Origin: HXMU1420-13 sp963691715
GTDB lineage: Bacteria; Bacteroidota; Rhodothermia; Balneolales; Balneolaceae
Assembly (NCBI GenBank): GCA_963691715.1
Contig: OY829281.1
Span: forward strand, 1,054,001 to 1,118,000
Direction: 5' to 3'
DNA length: 64,000 nucleotides
The notes under the pieces were generated by a model. That model was given only the letters and a program-made list of their open reading frames with translations. It was not told the origin of the DNA and did no database searches. Of the stretch, positions 43,762 to 53,237 are shown one piece after another; within the stretch, counting starts at the first letter, position 1, and each line of letters begins with the position of its first letter. Made by a program: the position numbers and the translations under genes.

Positions 43762-44985
43762 ATGAAATTCGAAACTTACATAGCATACCGATATTTTAGA
43801 GGTACACGTAAAGGAGCCAAATTTTTATCATTCATAAAGTCTATGGCCATAATGGGAGTAGCCATAGGTTCTGCCGGATTATTGATCGCTTTATCTATTG
43901 TTCATGGATTCAAAACTACAATTAATGAAAAAATTCTTGGTTTTGCTCCGCATCTAACAGTGATGACTTTCACAGATCAACCTATTCACAGGGCAGACAC
44001 CTTGATTACATTTTTAGATAGGTTTGATGAAATAGAATCAAAACAATTGGTTAGTGAAGGCCAAGTAATGATTCAAACTAAAGATGGGATAGCTGGCACC
44101 ATCTTGAAAGGAATTTCTGATCCTAATATCTCTGCCTTTCGAGAGTATATCAGTCAAGGATCCTTTGAATTAATAAATAATTCTGGAACTTATCCCGGCC
44201 TTGTTTTAGGAGCAGATTTGGTGCAAAGTTTGAATGCTGATCTTGGCAGCATCATAACCGTTTACACTATAAAGAGAGCACCAAGCTTAGTAAATTCACC
44301 AGAAATTCAGCAATTTGAACTCACCGGTATTTACGAAACAGGGGTAGATTTATTCGACAATCTCTATGCAATTTCTGACCGAACTTATGCTCAAAAATTG
44401 TTTGGTCTAAATACGAACCAAGCCCATGCTATTGAGTTGAAACTAGTTGATTACACAGACATTGGGTCTTTTAATGATAAATTAGATCAAAAGCTTTCCT
44501 TTCCTTACTATCAAGAAACCATTAATTCTCGATATGGGAATATTTTTGCATGGGTTGAACTTCAAGAAAATATGATTCCTCTCATCATAAGTGTGATGAT
44601 TATTGTTGCAGCATTTAATTTAATTGGTGCTGTGTTGATGATGGTCTTGGAACGAACCAAAGATATAGGTATTCTTAAAACTATTGGGAGTAAGTCTACA
44701 TCTATACGTAGGGTTTTTTTATTAGAAGGGTTAATCGTTGCTGGAATTGGCTTAGTACTTGGTATTGCTATTGTTTTACTCTTTGCCTATTTGCAATTGG
44801 AATTCCAAATCATTCCATTATCGGAAGACAATTACTACATGAGCTATGCACCCGTAGAGCTTAGATTTTTCGATTTTGTTCTCACTTCTGTGGTTACCAT
44901 AGTATTGTGCGCATTAGCAAGTTGGTTACCAGCAAGTATAGCGGCTAAGACTGATCCATTAAAAACCATTGCTTTCGGTAGATAA
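43762..44985 (+). CDS. LolC/LolE-type ABC transporter permease
   Basis: A 407-residue integral inner-membrane protein of the FtsX/MacB superfamily, with one N-terminal and three C-terminal transmembrane segments around a large periplasmic domain. The N-terminus YIAYRYFRGTRKGAKFLSFI and the FtsX core (MIVAAFNLIGAVLMMVLERT, GILKTIGSKSTSIRRVFLLE) match the lipoprotein-releasing permease. Bacteroidota often have a single permease making a homodimer with LolD. No LolD ATPase gene adjoins it, which makes the name probable but not certain. Confidence 0.85.
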   Translation: MKFETYIAYRYFRGTRKGAKFLSFIKSMAIMGVAIGSAGLLIALSIVHGFKTTINEKILGFAPHLTVMTFTDQPIHRADTLITFLDRFDEIESKQLVSEGQVMIQTKDGIAGTILKGISDPNISAFREYISQGSFELINNSGTYPGLVLGADLVQSLNADLGSIITVYTIKRAPSLVNSPEIQQFELTGIYETGVDLFDNLYAISDRTYAQKLFGLNTNQAHAIELKLVDYTDIGSFNDKLDQKLSFPYYQETINSRYGNIFAWVELQENMIPLIISVMIIVAAFNLIGAVLMMVLERTKDIGILKTIGSKSTSIRRVFLLEGLIVAGIGLVLGIAIVLLFAYLQLEFQIIPLSEDNYYMSYAPVELRFFDFVLTSVVTIVLCALASWLPASIAAKTDPLKTIAFGR

Positions 44986-44993
44986 CAAACAAA

Positions 44994-45041
44994 GCCATAA
45001 TAATTATTACTAAAGAGAATTTAATAAGTTCATATTATGGC
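44994..45041. other. Stem-loop between convergent genes
   Basis: GCCATAAT and ATTATGGC arms enclose 32 nt just after the permease stop. The lack of a T run makes intrinsic termination doubtful. Confidence 0.3.
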
Positions 45042-45209
45042 CTCGTTCTCTAGCCATCACATCCCCCCGAGGAACACAAAACAATAAATAAAATTGTACG
45101 GAATTCCACCACACAATCATGTGGTAATTAACTAATTATTACATCAATGATCGGTCTAGAACTAGTTGCATGAAAATGATTGATAAAATTTAGGAGTTGA
45201 AAATATGTC

Positions 45210-45845
45210 CTATTTAGGATTAATGAGCTTTTTTACTATGCCCTTTGTTACTGCTTCAGAACGTGAGTTAACTTGCAATTTTTGGTAGATATTTCTTATA
45301 TGATGCCTTACACCATCAATGGATAAAAAAATATCTTTTCCTATAGCTGAATAACTTTTCCCCGATGCTAATTCATTAAGAATCTGCAATTCTCGATCTG
45401 ATAATTGTTCCTCTTTGGGTAAAATAGGAGCATGCATTTTTTCCAAAATTTTACGTGCAATATTTGGAGTTATTGGTGATCCCCCCGCATGAGCATCCTT
45501 TATCGCATGTATTAATTCACTTGGTGATACTCCTTTTAGTAAATAACCGACAGCACCTGCTTTAATGGCATCAAAAATATGTTCATTATCATCATGGATA
45601 GTGGCCATTATTACATGTATAGATGGGTGTAATGCTTTTATCGCTTTTACCCCTTCTATTCCAGTCATCCCAGGAAGCCCAATGTCCATGATGATCACAT
45701 CTGCCTTTTTTAATTCTTTTGAAACCAGTAATCGCTCACAATTCACAAAACTATCTAATACCACAAGTTCTTTGTCATGGTCTATGAATGTTTGCCAACC
45801 CTCTCTCATATATTTATTGTCTTCGACGATCAAAACTCTTATCAA
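45210..45845 (-). CDS. NarL/LuxR-type response regulator
   Basis: A two-component regulator. The receiver domain (about residues 3-120) has the acidic pair in IVEDN, the phospho-acceptor Asp in VIIMDIGLPGMTG, and Lys in YLLKGVSPSEL. The C-terminal LuxR helix-turn-helix is LSDRELQILNELASGKSYSA, then DGVRHHIRNIYQKLQVNSR. The start is placed at TTG 45845: AAGGAG lies 6 nt before it and the product then opens directly with the first receiver strand. The GTG at 45881 would add 12 residues without a Shine-Dalgarno. It lies about 150 nt downstream of the propeller kinase. Confidence 0.9.
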   Translation of the reverse strand: MIRVLIVEDNKYMREGWQTFIDHDKELVVLDSFVNCERLLVSKELKKADVIIMDIGLPGMTGIEGVKAIKALHPSIHVIMATIHDDNEHIFDAIKAGAVGYLLKGVSPSELIHAIKDAHAGGSPITPNIARKILEKMHAPILPKEEQLSDRELQILNELASGKSYSAIGKDIFLSIDGVRHHIRNIYQKLQVNSRSEAVTKGIVKKLINPK

Positions 45846-45993
45846 TGGTATCTCCTTTTCATTTTTTTGAGCTATAAACACAATCAGAATAAAAACTTTG
45901 TTTGAACTAAACTATTGCTAATTTTTTAATCAATTGTAATACAAGTACAGTGTACAGAAAAAAAATGTTCATTCACCTACATAGGTATGTGGT

Positions 45994-48831
45994 TCAAAGT
46001 TGAACTTCTAGCTTCCAACGTGTACCTATTTTTAACTCAGAATCTAATTCGACTTCTGCTTTAATACGCTCAGCTCTTCTTTTAATGTTGTTCAGTCCAT
46101 TCCCAAATACTTTACTTGATATATCAAATCCATCACCATTATCTTGAACAATCATTTTAAACACCCCATGTTCTGAGTCTATAATCACATCTACACGTGT
46201 GGCATTTGAATGCCGAACTGCGTTGGTTATCATTTCTTTAAAGATCATCCATAAATGTTGACGAACATTCATATCTAGCTGACCATTAATATACTCTGCA
46301 ATCTTAAAATCGTATTCTAGAGCTCTACTTTCAACCAGATCTGAAGCAAAGCGCCTACATTTTGAGAGGAAGATCACCCAATCATCATTTTCAGGTGAAA
46401 TAGACCAGACAATATCCGATATCTTATCTTTAGCTTCTCCAGCACTTTCCGTAATTAAATTCATGAAGTGCTCTTTTTTTCCTACATCAAGGTTTGTTTT
46501 TACAGCTTCAGCAAAGTAAGATATCCCAGTAAGAGTAGCACTTACTTCATCATGCAAATCACTAGCAATTTTTGTTCGAATTCTTTCAACTTTTAGTAAT
46601 TGATTCACTCGTATTTTATAAGCAATATAAAGTATCGCAGAGGTAAACAAGAGATAGAGCAGATACGCCCACCAAGTACGATACCATGGCGGTAAAATTG
46701 TAAATGCAAAGGTATCTGTGGTTCCTTCTACTTCGTATACATTTCGACCTTTTACCTTGAACAGATAATCGCCTTCGGGTATATTCGTGTAGTCTTTTTG
46801 AGTTTCTGATGTCCATTTACTCCAATCGGAATCAAAACCTTCTAGCATATATGCATAAGAATTGCGCTCCGAGTCAATATAACTAGCTGCCGAGTAATTA
46901 AATCGAAATTCATTATCATCATAGGGTAAAATTATATCACCATTTTGCTTCCCAAATCCTCCATAAATAAGGGAATCATTTTCAAGATAAACGTTGGTTA
47001 TATTGGTTTTAAAATCAGTTTCATAATCCCAGTTTATCTTTTCAAGGATATACACACCAGCATTACCTCCAAACCAAACATGATCATTTATACAATCAAT
47101 GGTATAAATTTCTTCCTCTTCGCCAATTAATTGGTAGGGGGATGCATATACTTGTTCTCCATCAAACCGAAAGATTTGACGATTATAAAACACATATAAT
47201 TGGTTGTTACATGATTTAAATTGAAAAAATTGCTGCGTATCATTTTCACCTAATTCAAACAAACTATTTATCTCTTCTATTTTTTGAACCTTATCCTCAA
47301 TGATAGAAAATAAACCTACATCGGTACCTATTGTAATATTTCCAGCATACACCCCGATCGATCGGGCCATATACCCTTCTCCTAAATTTAGATCAAATCT
47401 ATTAATTTCTTTCCCCTCTAAGTCAAACTGAAAAATATCTCCCCTACGCGACATTCCCCAAATAGTATGATCATAAATCTCTAAGTCGATTAATGATTTA
47501 TCTGTATCTATCTGTTTAGAAGTAATTGATGTTGTGTTATTATTCAGTTCTATAAAAAATAATCCTTTTTCATTAACCCCAACTATTTTTTGTGTCGCCC
47601 CTAAATCAACAACTCTTATTTTTCTAAGGTCATCCTTATCATGTATTAGGGTTATATTTTCCCCGCTAACTTCATAAATACCTAATCTAGAGGATACAAA
47701 TATTCTCCCATTCGACTCACTTAATGAAAATGGAAAACGAATTGCTAATTCTATCAATTTAGTGTCTTTGGTATTCCAAATTGATAATTGATGTGTTGTT
47801 GCAACATACACATAATCTTCATGCTGGTGTACTTGAATTATATTTTCTGATAGTCCAGATAATGAATTTAAGGTAAAAATGGGTTGATTAACGAGAATTT
47901 TTGAAATACCATCATCAGTTGCAGCCCATAGTACTCCCTCACTATCTAAGAATATTTCGTAAACCTGATTATTACTTAAACCATCAGATTCGTCAAATAC
48001 TTTATATGACCAATCATCTGTATTTGCAATAACTATCCCTGATGATAACGTAGCGAATGCAATGTGATTTGAATTGATTCTTTCGGATCTATACAATCCT
48101 GAGCGAGCAAGAAAATCTGAAATGGGATAATCTAATGGTTCAATATTCATCTCATCAAATAGTGCAAGTCCTGAATAAATAGTAGTTAATAAAAATTTAT
48201 CATCTAGCTGTTCGGCAGAAAAGAAATGCCTCTCTTTAAAATATTTGCCGTTAGGTACATATTCCAGAGAATCGTTATTAATTTCATAGAGTCCATCATT
48301 TTTTAAACGAACAAATAGATGGTCTCCAGCTTTTGATAACTGACTAAATTCTAATTCATTATCAATGATTGAAAGTTGATCATCATAAAATTTAAATATG
48401 TAATCACTACTTTGGAAATAGATGTGAGAATTAAATTCTTCAATATGAAATATTTCATCAAATTTTATTGTGTCAGGCAATAATGCTATAAAGCTTTGAT
48501 AGTTCAAATTCCCCGTTGAATCCGCCTCCAGTTTACCAAAATCCGCTACTGTTCCGTAAAAAGTTTCGCCCGATCTTGTTGTATATAATGAGCGTATAAT
48601 AGAATTATTAGAAATATGTTGATTATGCCATTGAACTCCATCGTACCATAATAGGCTGTTGTTATTACCAAAAAAAAGAGTTCCAGAAGTATCTTGAGTA
48701 ATCGACCAGTTTTGCCTGTGCCCATCGTATTCTTGATACGAATAGGACTCTACAAGAAAAGAGCCTTGACCATAAATAGGTAAGGCTCCTAAAATTAGTA
48801 CTATAAGTAAAATTAATCTTTTTTCTTCCAA
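45994..48831 (-). CDS. Two-component sensor kinase with beta-propeller and Y_Y_Y domain
   Basis: A 945-residue membrane sensor. Signal peptide MEEKRLILLIVLILGALPIYG, then an exported two-component-regulator propeller of about 600 residues (repeats such as GLSNNQVYEIFLDSEGVLWA). A Y_Y_Y sandwich comes next (EFRFNYSAASYIDSERNSYA), then one transmembrane helix near residues 717-738. The HisKA_3 dimer domain has SDLHDEVSATL (His about 760), and the ATPase domain has EMITNAVRHSNA (N box) and DNGDGFD. No fused regulator, so not a HTCS hybrid. Its start overlaps the unknown gene upstream by 19 bases; the LuxR regulator downstream is its likely partner. Confidence 0.92.
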   Translation of the reverse strand: MEEKRLILLIVLILGALPIYGQGSFLVESYSYQEYDGHRQNWSITQDTSGTLFFGNNNSLLWYDGVQWHNQHISNNSIIRSLYTTRSGETFYGTVADFGKLEADSTGNLNYQSFIALLPDTIKFDEIFHIEEFNSHIYFQSSDYIFKFYDDQLSIIDNELEFSQLSKAGDHLFVRLKNDGLYEINNDSLEYVPNGKYFKERHFFSAEQLDDKFLLTTIYSGLALFDEMNIEPLDYPISDFLARSGLYRSERINSNHIAFATLSSGIVIANTDDWSYKVFDESDGLSNNQVYEIFLDSEGVLWAATDDGISKILVNQPIFTLNSLSGLSENIIQVHQHEDYVYVATTHQLSIWNTKDTKLIELAIRFPFSLSESNGRIFVSSRLGIYEVSGENITLIHDKDDLRKIRVVDLGATQKIVGVNEKGLFFIELNNNTTSITSKQIDTDKSLIDLEIYDHTIWGMSRRGDIFQFDLEGKEINRFDLNLGEGYMARSIGVYAGNITIGTDVGLFSIIEDKVQKIEEINSLFELGENDTQQFFQFKSCNNQLYVFYNRQIFRFDGEQVYASPYQLIGEEEEIYTIDCINDHVWFGGNAGVYILEKINWDYETDFKTNITNVYLENDSLIYGGFGKQNGDIILPYDDNEFRFNYSAASYIDSERNSYAYMLEGFDSDWSKWTSETQKDYTNIPEGDYLFKVKGRNVYEVEGTTDTFAFTILPPWYRTWWAYLLYLLFTSAILYIAYKIRVNQLLKVERIRTKIASDLHDEVSATLTGISYFAEAVKTNLDVGKKEHFMNLITESAGEAKDKISDIVWSISPENDDWVIFLSKCRRFASDLVESRALEYDFKIAEYINGQLDMNVRQHLWMIFKEMITNAVRHSNATRVDVIIDSEHGVFKMIVQDNGDGFDISSKVFGNGLNNIKRRAERIKAEVELDSELKIGTRWKLEVQL

Positions 48832-49301
48832 TCAGGGTGGCCTATGTTACCTGCTATGTGTGTCATAATACCAGTTTTGTGAGAATCGAGACCAATTATT
48901 TTAATGAGTATCATAGCTTTTTTATTTTTGAAACGCACACGGCAAGTACATTCTATACCATGATCAAAAGTAACTTCAAATCCTTTTGTTCTATAATCCA
49001 TTTCATTTAGAACAAACATTAAACGTTGTCCATTATACACATTATGAATATCAAGAGTCCCACCTTTTTCAATTTTTGATGTACCATCCTTTCCTCCAGA
49101 TTTTTTTACTCCTTCTTTTGAATAACTAGGAAATATCCCTAACCATGGATGTCTATCTTTATCTAAAATATAAATCTCACAATCTTCAATATTCTTATTC
49201 TCAAAAATATTTTCTTCTCCTTTGTGTTTAGTGTCTTCATCTTTTGATGTGATTGTTCTATTAACACCAAATATTAAATGATTAATATAATTATTTCCCA
49301 T
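48813..49301 (-). CDS. Unrecognised protein coupled to the propeller kinase
   Basis: A 162-residue soluble protein without signal peptide. The middle is rich in Gly, Lys and Asp (SKEGVKKSGGKDGTSKIEKG), and the C-terminal half is beta-rich with two Cys (GIECTCRVRFKNKKAMILIK) and His residues near the end. No family is recognised. It is the first gene of the unit and overlaps the kinase gene by 19 bases, so translation is coupled. It could be a regulator or ligand-side partner of that system; this is only inference from position. Confidence 0.65.
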   Translation of the reverse strand: MGNNYINHLIFGVNRTITSKDEDTKHKGEENIFENKNIEDCEIYILDKDRHPWLGIFPSYSKEGVKKSGGKDGTSKIEKGGTLDIHNVYNGQRLMFVLNEMDYRTKGFEVTFDHGIECTCRVRFKNKKAMILIKIIGLDSHKTGIMTHIAGNIGHPDWKKKD

Positions 49302-49690
49302 GTATTTAGATTTTAAATTTTAATTGAAAATAAAATCAATTTTTTAACTATTAGATTATATGTATTTCTCTAAAAAGTACTCTTAATAAGTTTTAAAAAT
49401 CTATCTCTATGATAAAGTGCATTAATATTTTTAAAAATGAACTGCCCAGTAATCTAAGTTTAATTTGTTCATTTAAGTACTTAATGATTTAATCAAAAAA
49501 AATTTTAAATTACATACAATTTTGTGATCATTGATTTTATGGATAATAATGTTTTTATATTAATGTATGACTGCATAATTATGTGGTCATATTATAAAAT
49601 CCTTAATGGAACATAATAATATTCCATGACTAGATAAAAAACTACCCAGCCATGTAGTTTTTGAACTTGTATAATTAGATGATAGAAATA
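49302..49690. other. AT-rich intergenic region
   Basis: About 390 bp of A/T-rich DNA with no credible gene. It holds the promoter of the two-component unit on its left side and the ald terminator at 49636-49662 on the right. Confidence 0.5.
49633..49662 (-). terminator. Rho-independent terminator of ald
   Basis: On the minus strand AAAAACTAC pairs with GTAGTTTTT around an 8-nt loop, extended by T. It lies about 28 nt after the ald stop. Confidence 0.78.
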
Positions 49691-50806
49691 TTAATCTAAC
49701 ACAGATTCCACACCTTCCCATTTCATATTAAAAGCCGTAGCTACATCTTCATATACAATGGTGCCAAGCGCAATATTAAGCCCCATTTTTAATTCAGAAT
49801 CGTCCTTAATAGCTTGCTTCCAGCCTTTATTTGCAAGAGCTACTGCATAAGGAAGTGTTACATTTGTTAGACCCAATGTTGAAGTGTATGGAACAGCTCC
49901 TGGCATGTTCGCTACACAATAATGAAGTACATCATCCACAAAACAGGTTGGATTCTGATGGGTGGTTGGTTTTGAGGTTTCAAAACATCCGCCTTGGTCA
50001 ATGGCAACATCAACTAACACTGTTCCTGGTCTCATTTCTTTTAGCATGTCTCTAGTTACTAAATGGGGGGCTTTTGCTCCTGGTTTCAGTACAGCACCAA
50101 TTATAGCATCAACCGTTGGCAACATACTACGAATGTTTGCCTCAGAAGAAAAAAACGTGTTGATATTTTTAGGCATTACATCGTCTAAATATCTAAGACG
50201 AGCCATATTTATATCCATGATTGTGGTATCAGCTCCCATTCCTGCAGCTATTTTAGCGGCATGTACCCCTACAATACCCCCACCTAGAACAAGTACTTTT
50301 GCAGGCCTTACTCCTGGTATTCCACCCATTAGCATTCCGCGGCCACCTTTTGGTTTTTCTAAATAAACCGCAGCTTCTTGGGCGGCCATTCTTCCAGCAA
50401 CCTCACTCATTGGGATAAGTAAGGGAAGTGATCGATCTGCTTTTTCGACAGTTTCGTAAGCAATAGCAATACACTTCGAGTCGATAACAGCTTTTGTAAG
50501 TGTTTCATCAGCTGCAAAATGAAAATAGGTGAAAATAATCTGCCCCTCTCTCATCCTTGGGTATTCTACAGAAATTGGCTCTTTTACCTTCATTATCATA
50601 TCAGCGCATTCCCATAATTTTTCTACATCATTTAGTATTTCTGCGCCAGCATCTATGTACATTTCATTTGTAAAACCACTACCAAGACCTGCATTTTCTT
50701 CTATAAAAACGGTATGTCCATGGCGTTTTAATTGCAAAACACCACCAGGTTGTAATGCAACTCTATTTTCTTGTGGTTTTATTTCCTTTGGGACTCCAAT
50801 AATCAT
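49691..50806 (-). CDS. ald: Alanine dehydrogenase
   Basis: NAD-dependent interconversion of L-alanine with pyruvate and ammonium. The 371-residue protein is full length. The N-terminal domain opens MIIGVPKEIKPQENRVALQP, with the catalytic Lys in MKVKEP and the His in YFHFAAD. The NAD site is VLVLGGGIVGVHAAKIAAGM. The C-terminal VDDVLHYCVANMPGAVPYTS is the family signature. It is a lone gene with its own terminator. Confidence 0.96.
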   Translation of the reverse strand: MIIGVPKEIKPQENRVALQPGGVLQLKRHGHTVFIEENAGLGSGFTNEMYIDAGAEILNDVEKLWECADMIMKVKEPISVEYPRMREGQIIFTYFHFAADETLTKAVIDSKCIAIAYETVEKADRSLPLLIPMSEVAGRMAAQEAAVYLEKPKGGRGMLMGGIPGVRPAKVLVLGGGIVGVHAAKIAAGMGADTTIMDINMARLRYLDDVMPKNINTFFSSEANIRSMLPTVDAIIGAVLKPGAKAPHLVTRDMLKEMRPGTVLVDVAIDQGGCFETSKPTTHQNPTCFVDDVLHYCVANMPGAVPYTSTLGLTNVTLPYAVALANKGWKQAIKDDSELKMGLNIALGTIVYEDVATAFNMKWEGVESVLD

Positions 50807-51095
50807 TATTCAGTGTATTTTTTAAAAAATTTAGTATTCGTAAAATAGAAAATTATCCTCTAAAGATTTCTTAGGAAAGTATAGATTATAACTACTTTAA
50901 TTTTGGTGAAAGTAAGAGTAAAATTGGAGTTAAATACTAGTTATAAAACTTCATCCACTTTTAAATAATTAGTTGATGTACCTCCTGTAAGTCGATGGCT
51001 ATTAGAAAAAAGCTTAGATTATTTAAGATTAAATATATTAAGCCGATCAAGGTATTTGGGTTAACCTTGCACTTAAATTGCTTCGTAAATTGGCC

Positions 51096-53237
51096 ATGTA
51101 TAAGAATTTAACATTAAGAAATAGAATCTTTCTAATCTCTACAGCTTTAGTAGTTGTTGCTTTTGCACTTATGTGGATTTTTATACGCCCTGAATACAAG
51201 AAAGCGATCATTAATGAGAGAACAACTATCGTATCTCAGTTACAAGAATACTCTTTGCAACGTGTAGATGAAACAATAAGAAATTGGTCAAATTCGGTAA
51301 AGTATCTATCTGAAGATATTGTCCAGGAACCTGGTTTACTAGAAGTTATAGCTCGAAGAGCAATAAACTATACGCCCGGTTTAATAAAAATTTCCATCTC
51401 AGAAATCGGTTCAACTCAGACGGTCGATTTTTCTAGAACTATATATGAAGAATTATCTTTTCCTGATATAATCTCTAATTGGTATGAATCTAAAATAGAT
51501 CCAAAAACAGTTATAACTTGGAAATTTGATAGAAACCAAGATTTTAATTTTTTTATCGCACAAAGAACTCTGCAAATTGATACGGTCAATGAAAACAATA
51601 TCTCAGATCCTATTTTCCTAAAATTAACGGTATACTTCAATGCAAATAAGATAGCTTCTGATCTTCGTAATATCCCACTTGGTGGTGAATATTCAGCAAA
51701 CATCTTCACAGAGAATAAAGAACGAATTTTTCAAGATTCCAATAAGGTGATACCTGATGAATTTGTAAAAGACGGCTCATATTCTAATCATACTACCATA
51801 GAATGGAATGGTAATTCTTGGTTTATCTTATACTCTAGATTTCAAAGCATTCCTTTCTTTCATACCATTGCTGTAAAAAATGATTTCATTGTTGAACCTG
51901 TAAAAAATCTAGTTCTATTTTCGGCGCTCGCAGCCGCTGGTATTTTAGCGCTAGTATTAATGTTTAATTTTTATGTAAGCCTTAGGGTTAATAAACCTAT
52001 TGATCATATTCTCACTGATATTGATCATATGGGCAAGTTAGACTTCAATAAAAGCATAAGAGAAGTCGATTTACCAGAGTTTAAAAATATGCGAGAAACC
52101 CTTGAAAATATCAGAATTACATTAAGAAGGTATCAAAAAATTAATGTTGAGAAAATCATATTAGAAGAATGGAAAAATCGATATATGATGACTTATTCGG
52201 AAGATATGATAGGTATATTGGATAATTCTGGCAAATTCCGGTTTTTAAATAATCATTTTATAGAGATGATTGAGAATTTTGGAAAAAATCCACATGATAT
52301 TACTTTTGAAGAGATTTTATCTTCGCCTCAAATTGAAGTAGAAAAATCAATTAAAAATTTACATTCTCCAAACCCATATTCAGTTACCATTGAAAGAGCA
52401 GAATTAGCTCATTCAATCGATGATCAGACCACTTATTACTACGATTATCAATATGTATCGTTTGAAGATGAAGAAGAAAAACCACAAGGCGCTCTCGTTA
52501 TCTTACACGATAAAACTAAAGACCGAATCGTAGACATGAAGCGCAATGATATGATCAACATTATCATACATGAGTTAAAAAACCCAATTGCAGGAATTAT
52601 TGGACTCGTTCGATTAATGATTGATAACGCAAACTTGTCATTAAATGATCAGCGGGATTTACTAAAAGAAATTTACCTTAGCGGTGAAAGAATGAATGAT
52701 CTAGTGAATCGCTTTTTAGATGTTCAAAGGCTTGAATATGGTCGGATCCCTATTAAATTTACAAATATCGATCTTCATCAAATTGTGAAGGAAGTAACAT
52801 CTGTTTCAAATTCCCTACTAAAGACAAAGAATCTTTCCATTAATCTAGTCACTAAGGGTTCAACCTTCACAGCTAAAGGAAGTAGAGATCTGATATTTGA
52901 TGCTGTTCAAAATTTAGTAAGCAATGCAATTAAATACGGTGACAAGGATAGAACCATTGATATTGTATTAAATAGTACAAAAGAAAAAGTTGAAGTCAGT
53001 GTTATTGACTACGGGTTTGGAATTAGTGTAGAAGATCAGAAAAAAGTATTCGATAAATTTTTCCGGGTTAGAACCAACATCAAATCAGCTAGAGAAAAAG
53101 GCTCTGGGTTAGGGCTTGCATATGTAAAAGAAATTATAAGTAAACACAAGGGAGATATTCATTTAGAATCTAATGATGAATTTGGCAGTAAATTCACTAT
53201 CGTTCTGTTAAGGAATTTTGCAGAGCTAAATGAATGA
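51096..53237 (+). CDS. Membrane histidine kinase with PAS domain, orphan
   Basis: Start taken at ATG 51096; a TTG at 51078 is possible but has no Shine-Dalgarno. Counting from 51096 (713 residues), a transmembrane helix lies near 10-28 (IFLISTALVVVAFALMWIFI), then a periplasmic sensor of about 235 residues with no named family, and a second helix near 273-297. A HAMP-like linker, a PAS domain (about 360-470; MTYSEDMIGILDNSGKFRFL) and a HisKA dimer domain (IIIHELKNPIAGI, His about 492) follow. The HATPase has NLVSNAIKYGDK, GFGIS and GSGLGLAYV. No response regulator is adjacent. Its stop overlaps the start of the FecR gene (ATGA). Confidence 0.9.
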   Translation: MYKNLTLRNRIFLISTALVVVAFALMWIFIRPEYKKAIINERTTIVSQLQEYSLQRVDETIRNWSNSVKYLSEDIVQEPGLLEVIARRAINYTPGLIKISISEIGSTQTVDFSRTIYEELSFPDIISNWYESKIDPKTVITWKFDRNQDFNFFIAQRTLQIDTVNENNISDPIFLKLTVYFNANKIASDLRNIPLGGEYSANIFTENKERIFQDSNKVIPDEFVKDGSYSNHTTIEWNGNSWFILYSRFQSIPFFHTIAVKNDFIVEPVKNLVLFSALAAAGILALVLMFNFYVSLRVNKPIDHILTDIDHMGKLDFNKSIREVDLPEFKNMRETLENIRITLRRYQKINVEKIILEEWKNRYMMTYSEDMIGILDNSGKFRFLNNHFIEMIENFGKNPHDITFEEILSSPQIEVEKSIKNLHSPNPYSVTIERAELAHSIDDQTTYYYDYQYVSFEDEEEKPQGALVILHDKTKDRIVDMKRNDMINIIIHELKNPIAGIIGLVRLMIDNANLSLNDQRDLLKEIYLSGERMNDLVNRFLDVQRLEYGRIPIKFTNIDLHQIVKEVTSVSNSLLKTKNLSINLVTKGSTFTAKGSRDLIFDAVQNLVSNAIKYGDKDRTIDIVLNSTKEKVEVSVIDYGFGISVEDQKKVFDKFFRVRTNIKSAREKGSGLGLAYVKEIISKHKGDIHLESNDEFGSKFTIVLLRNFAELNE

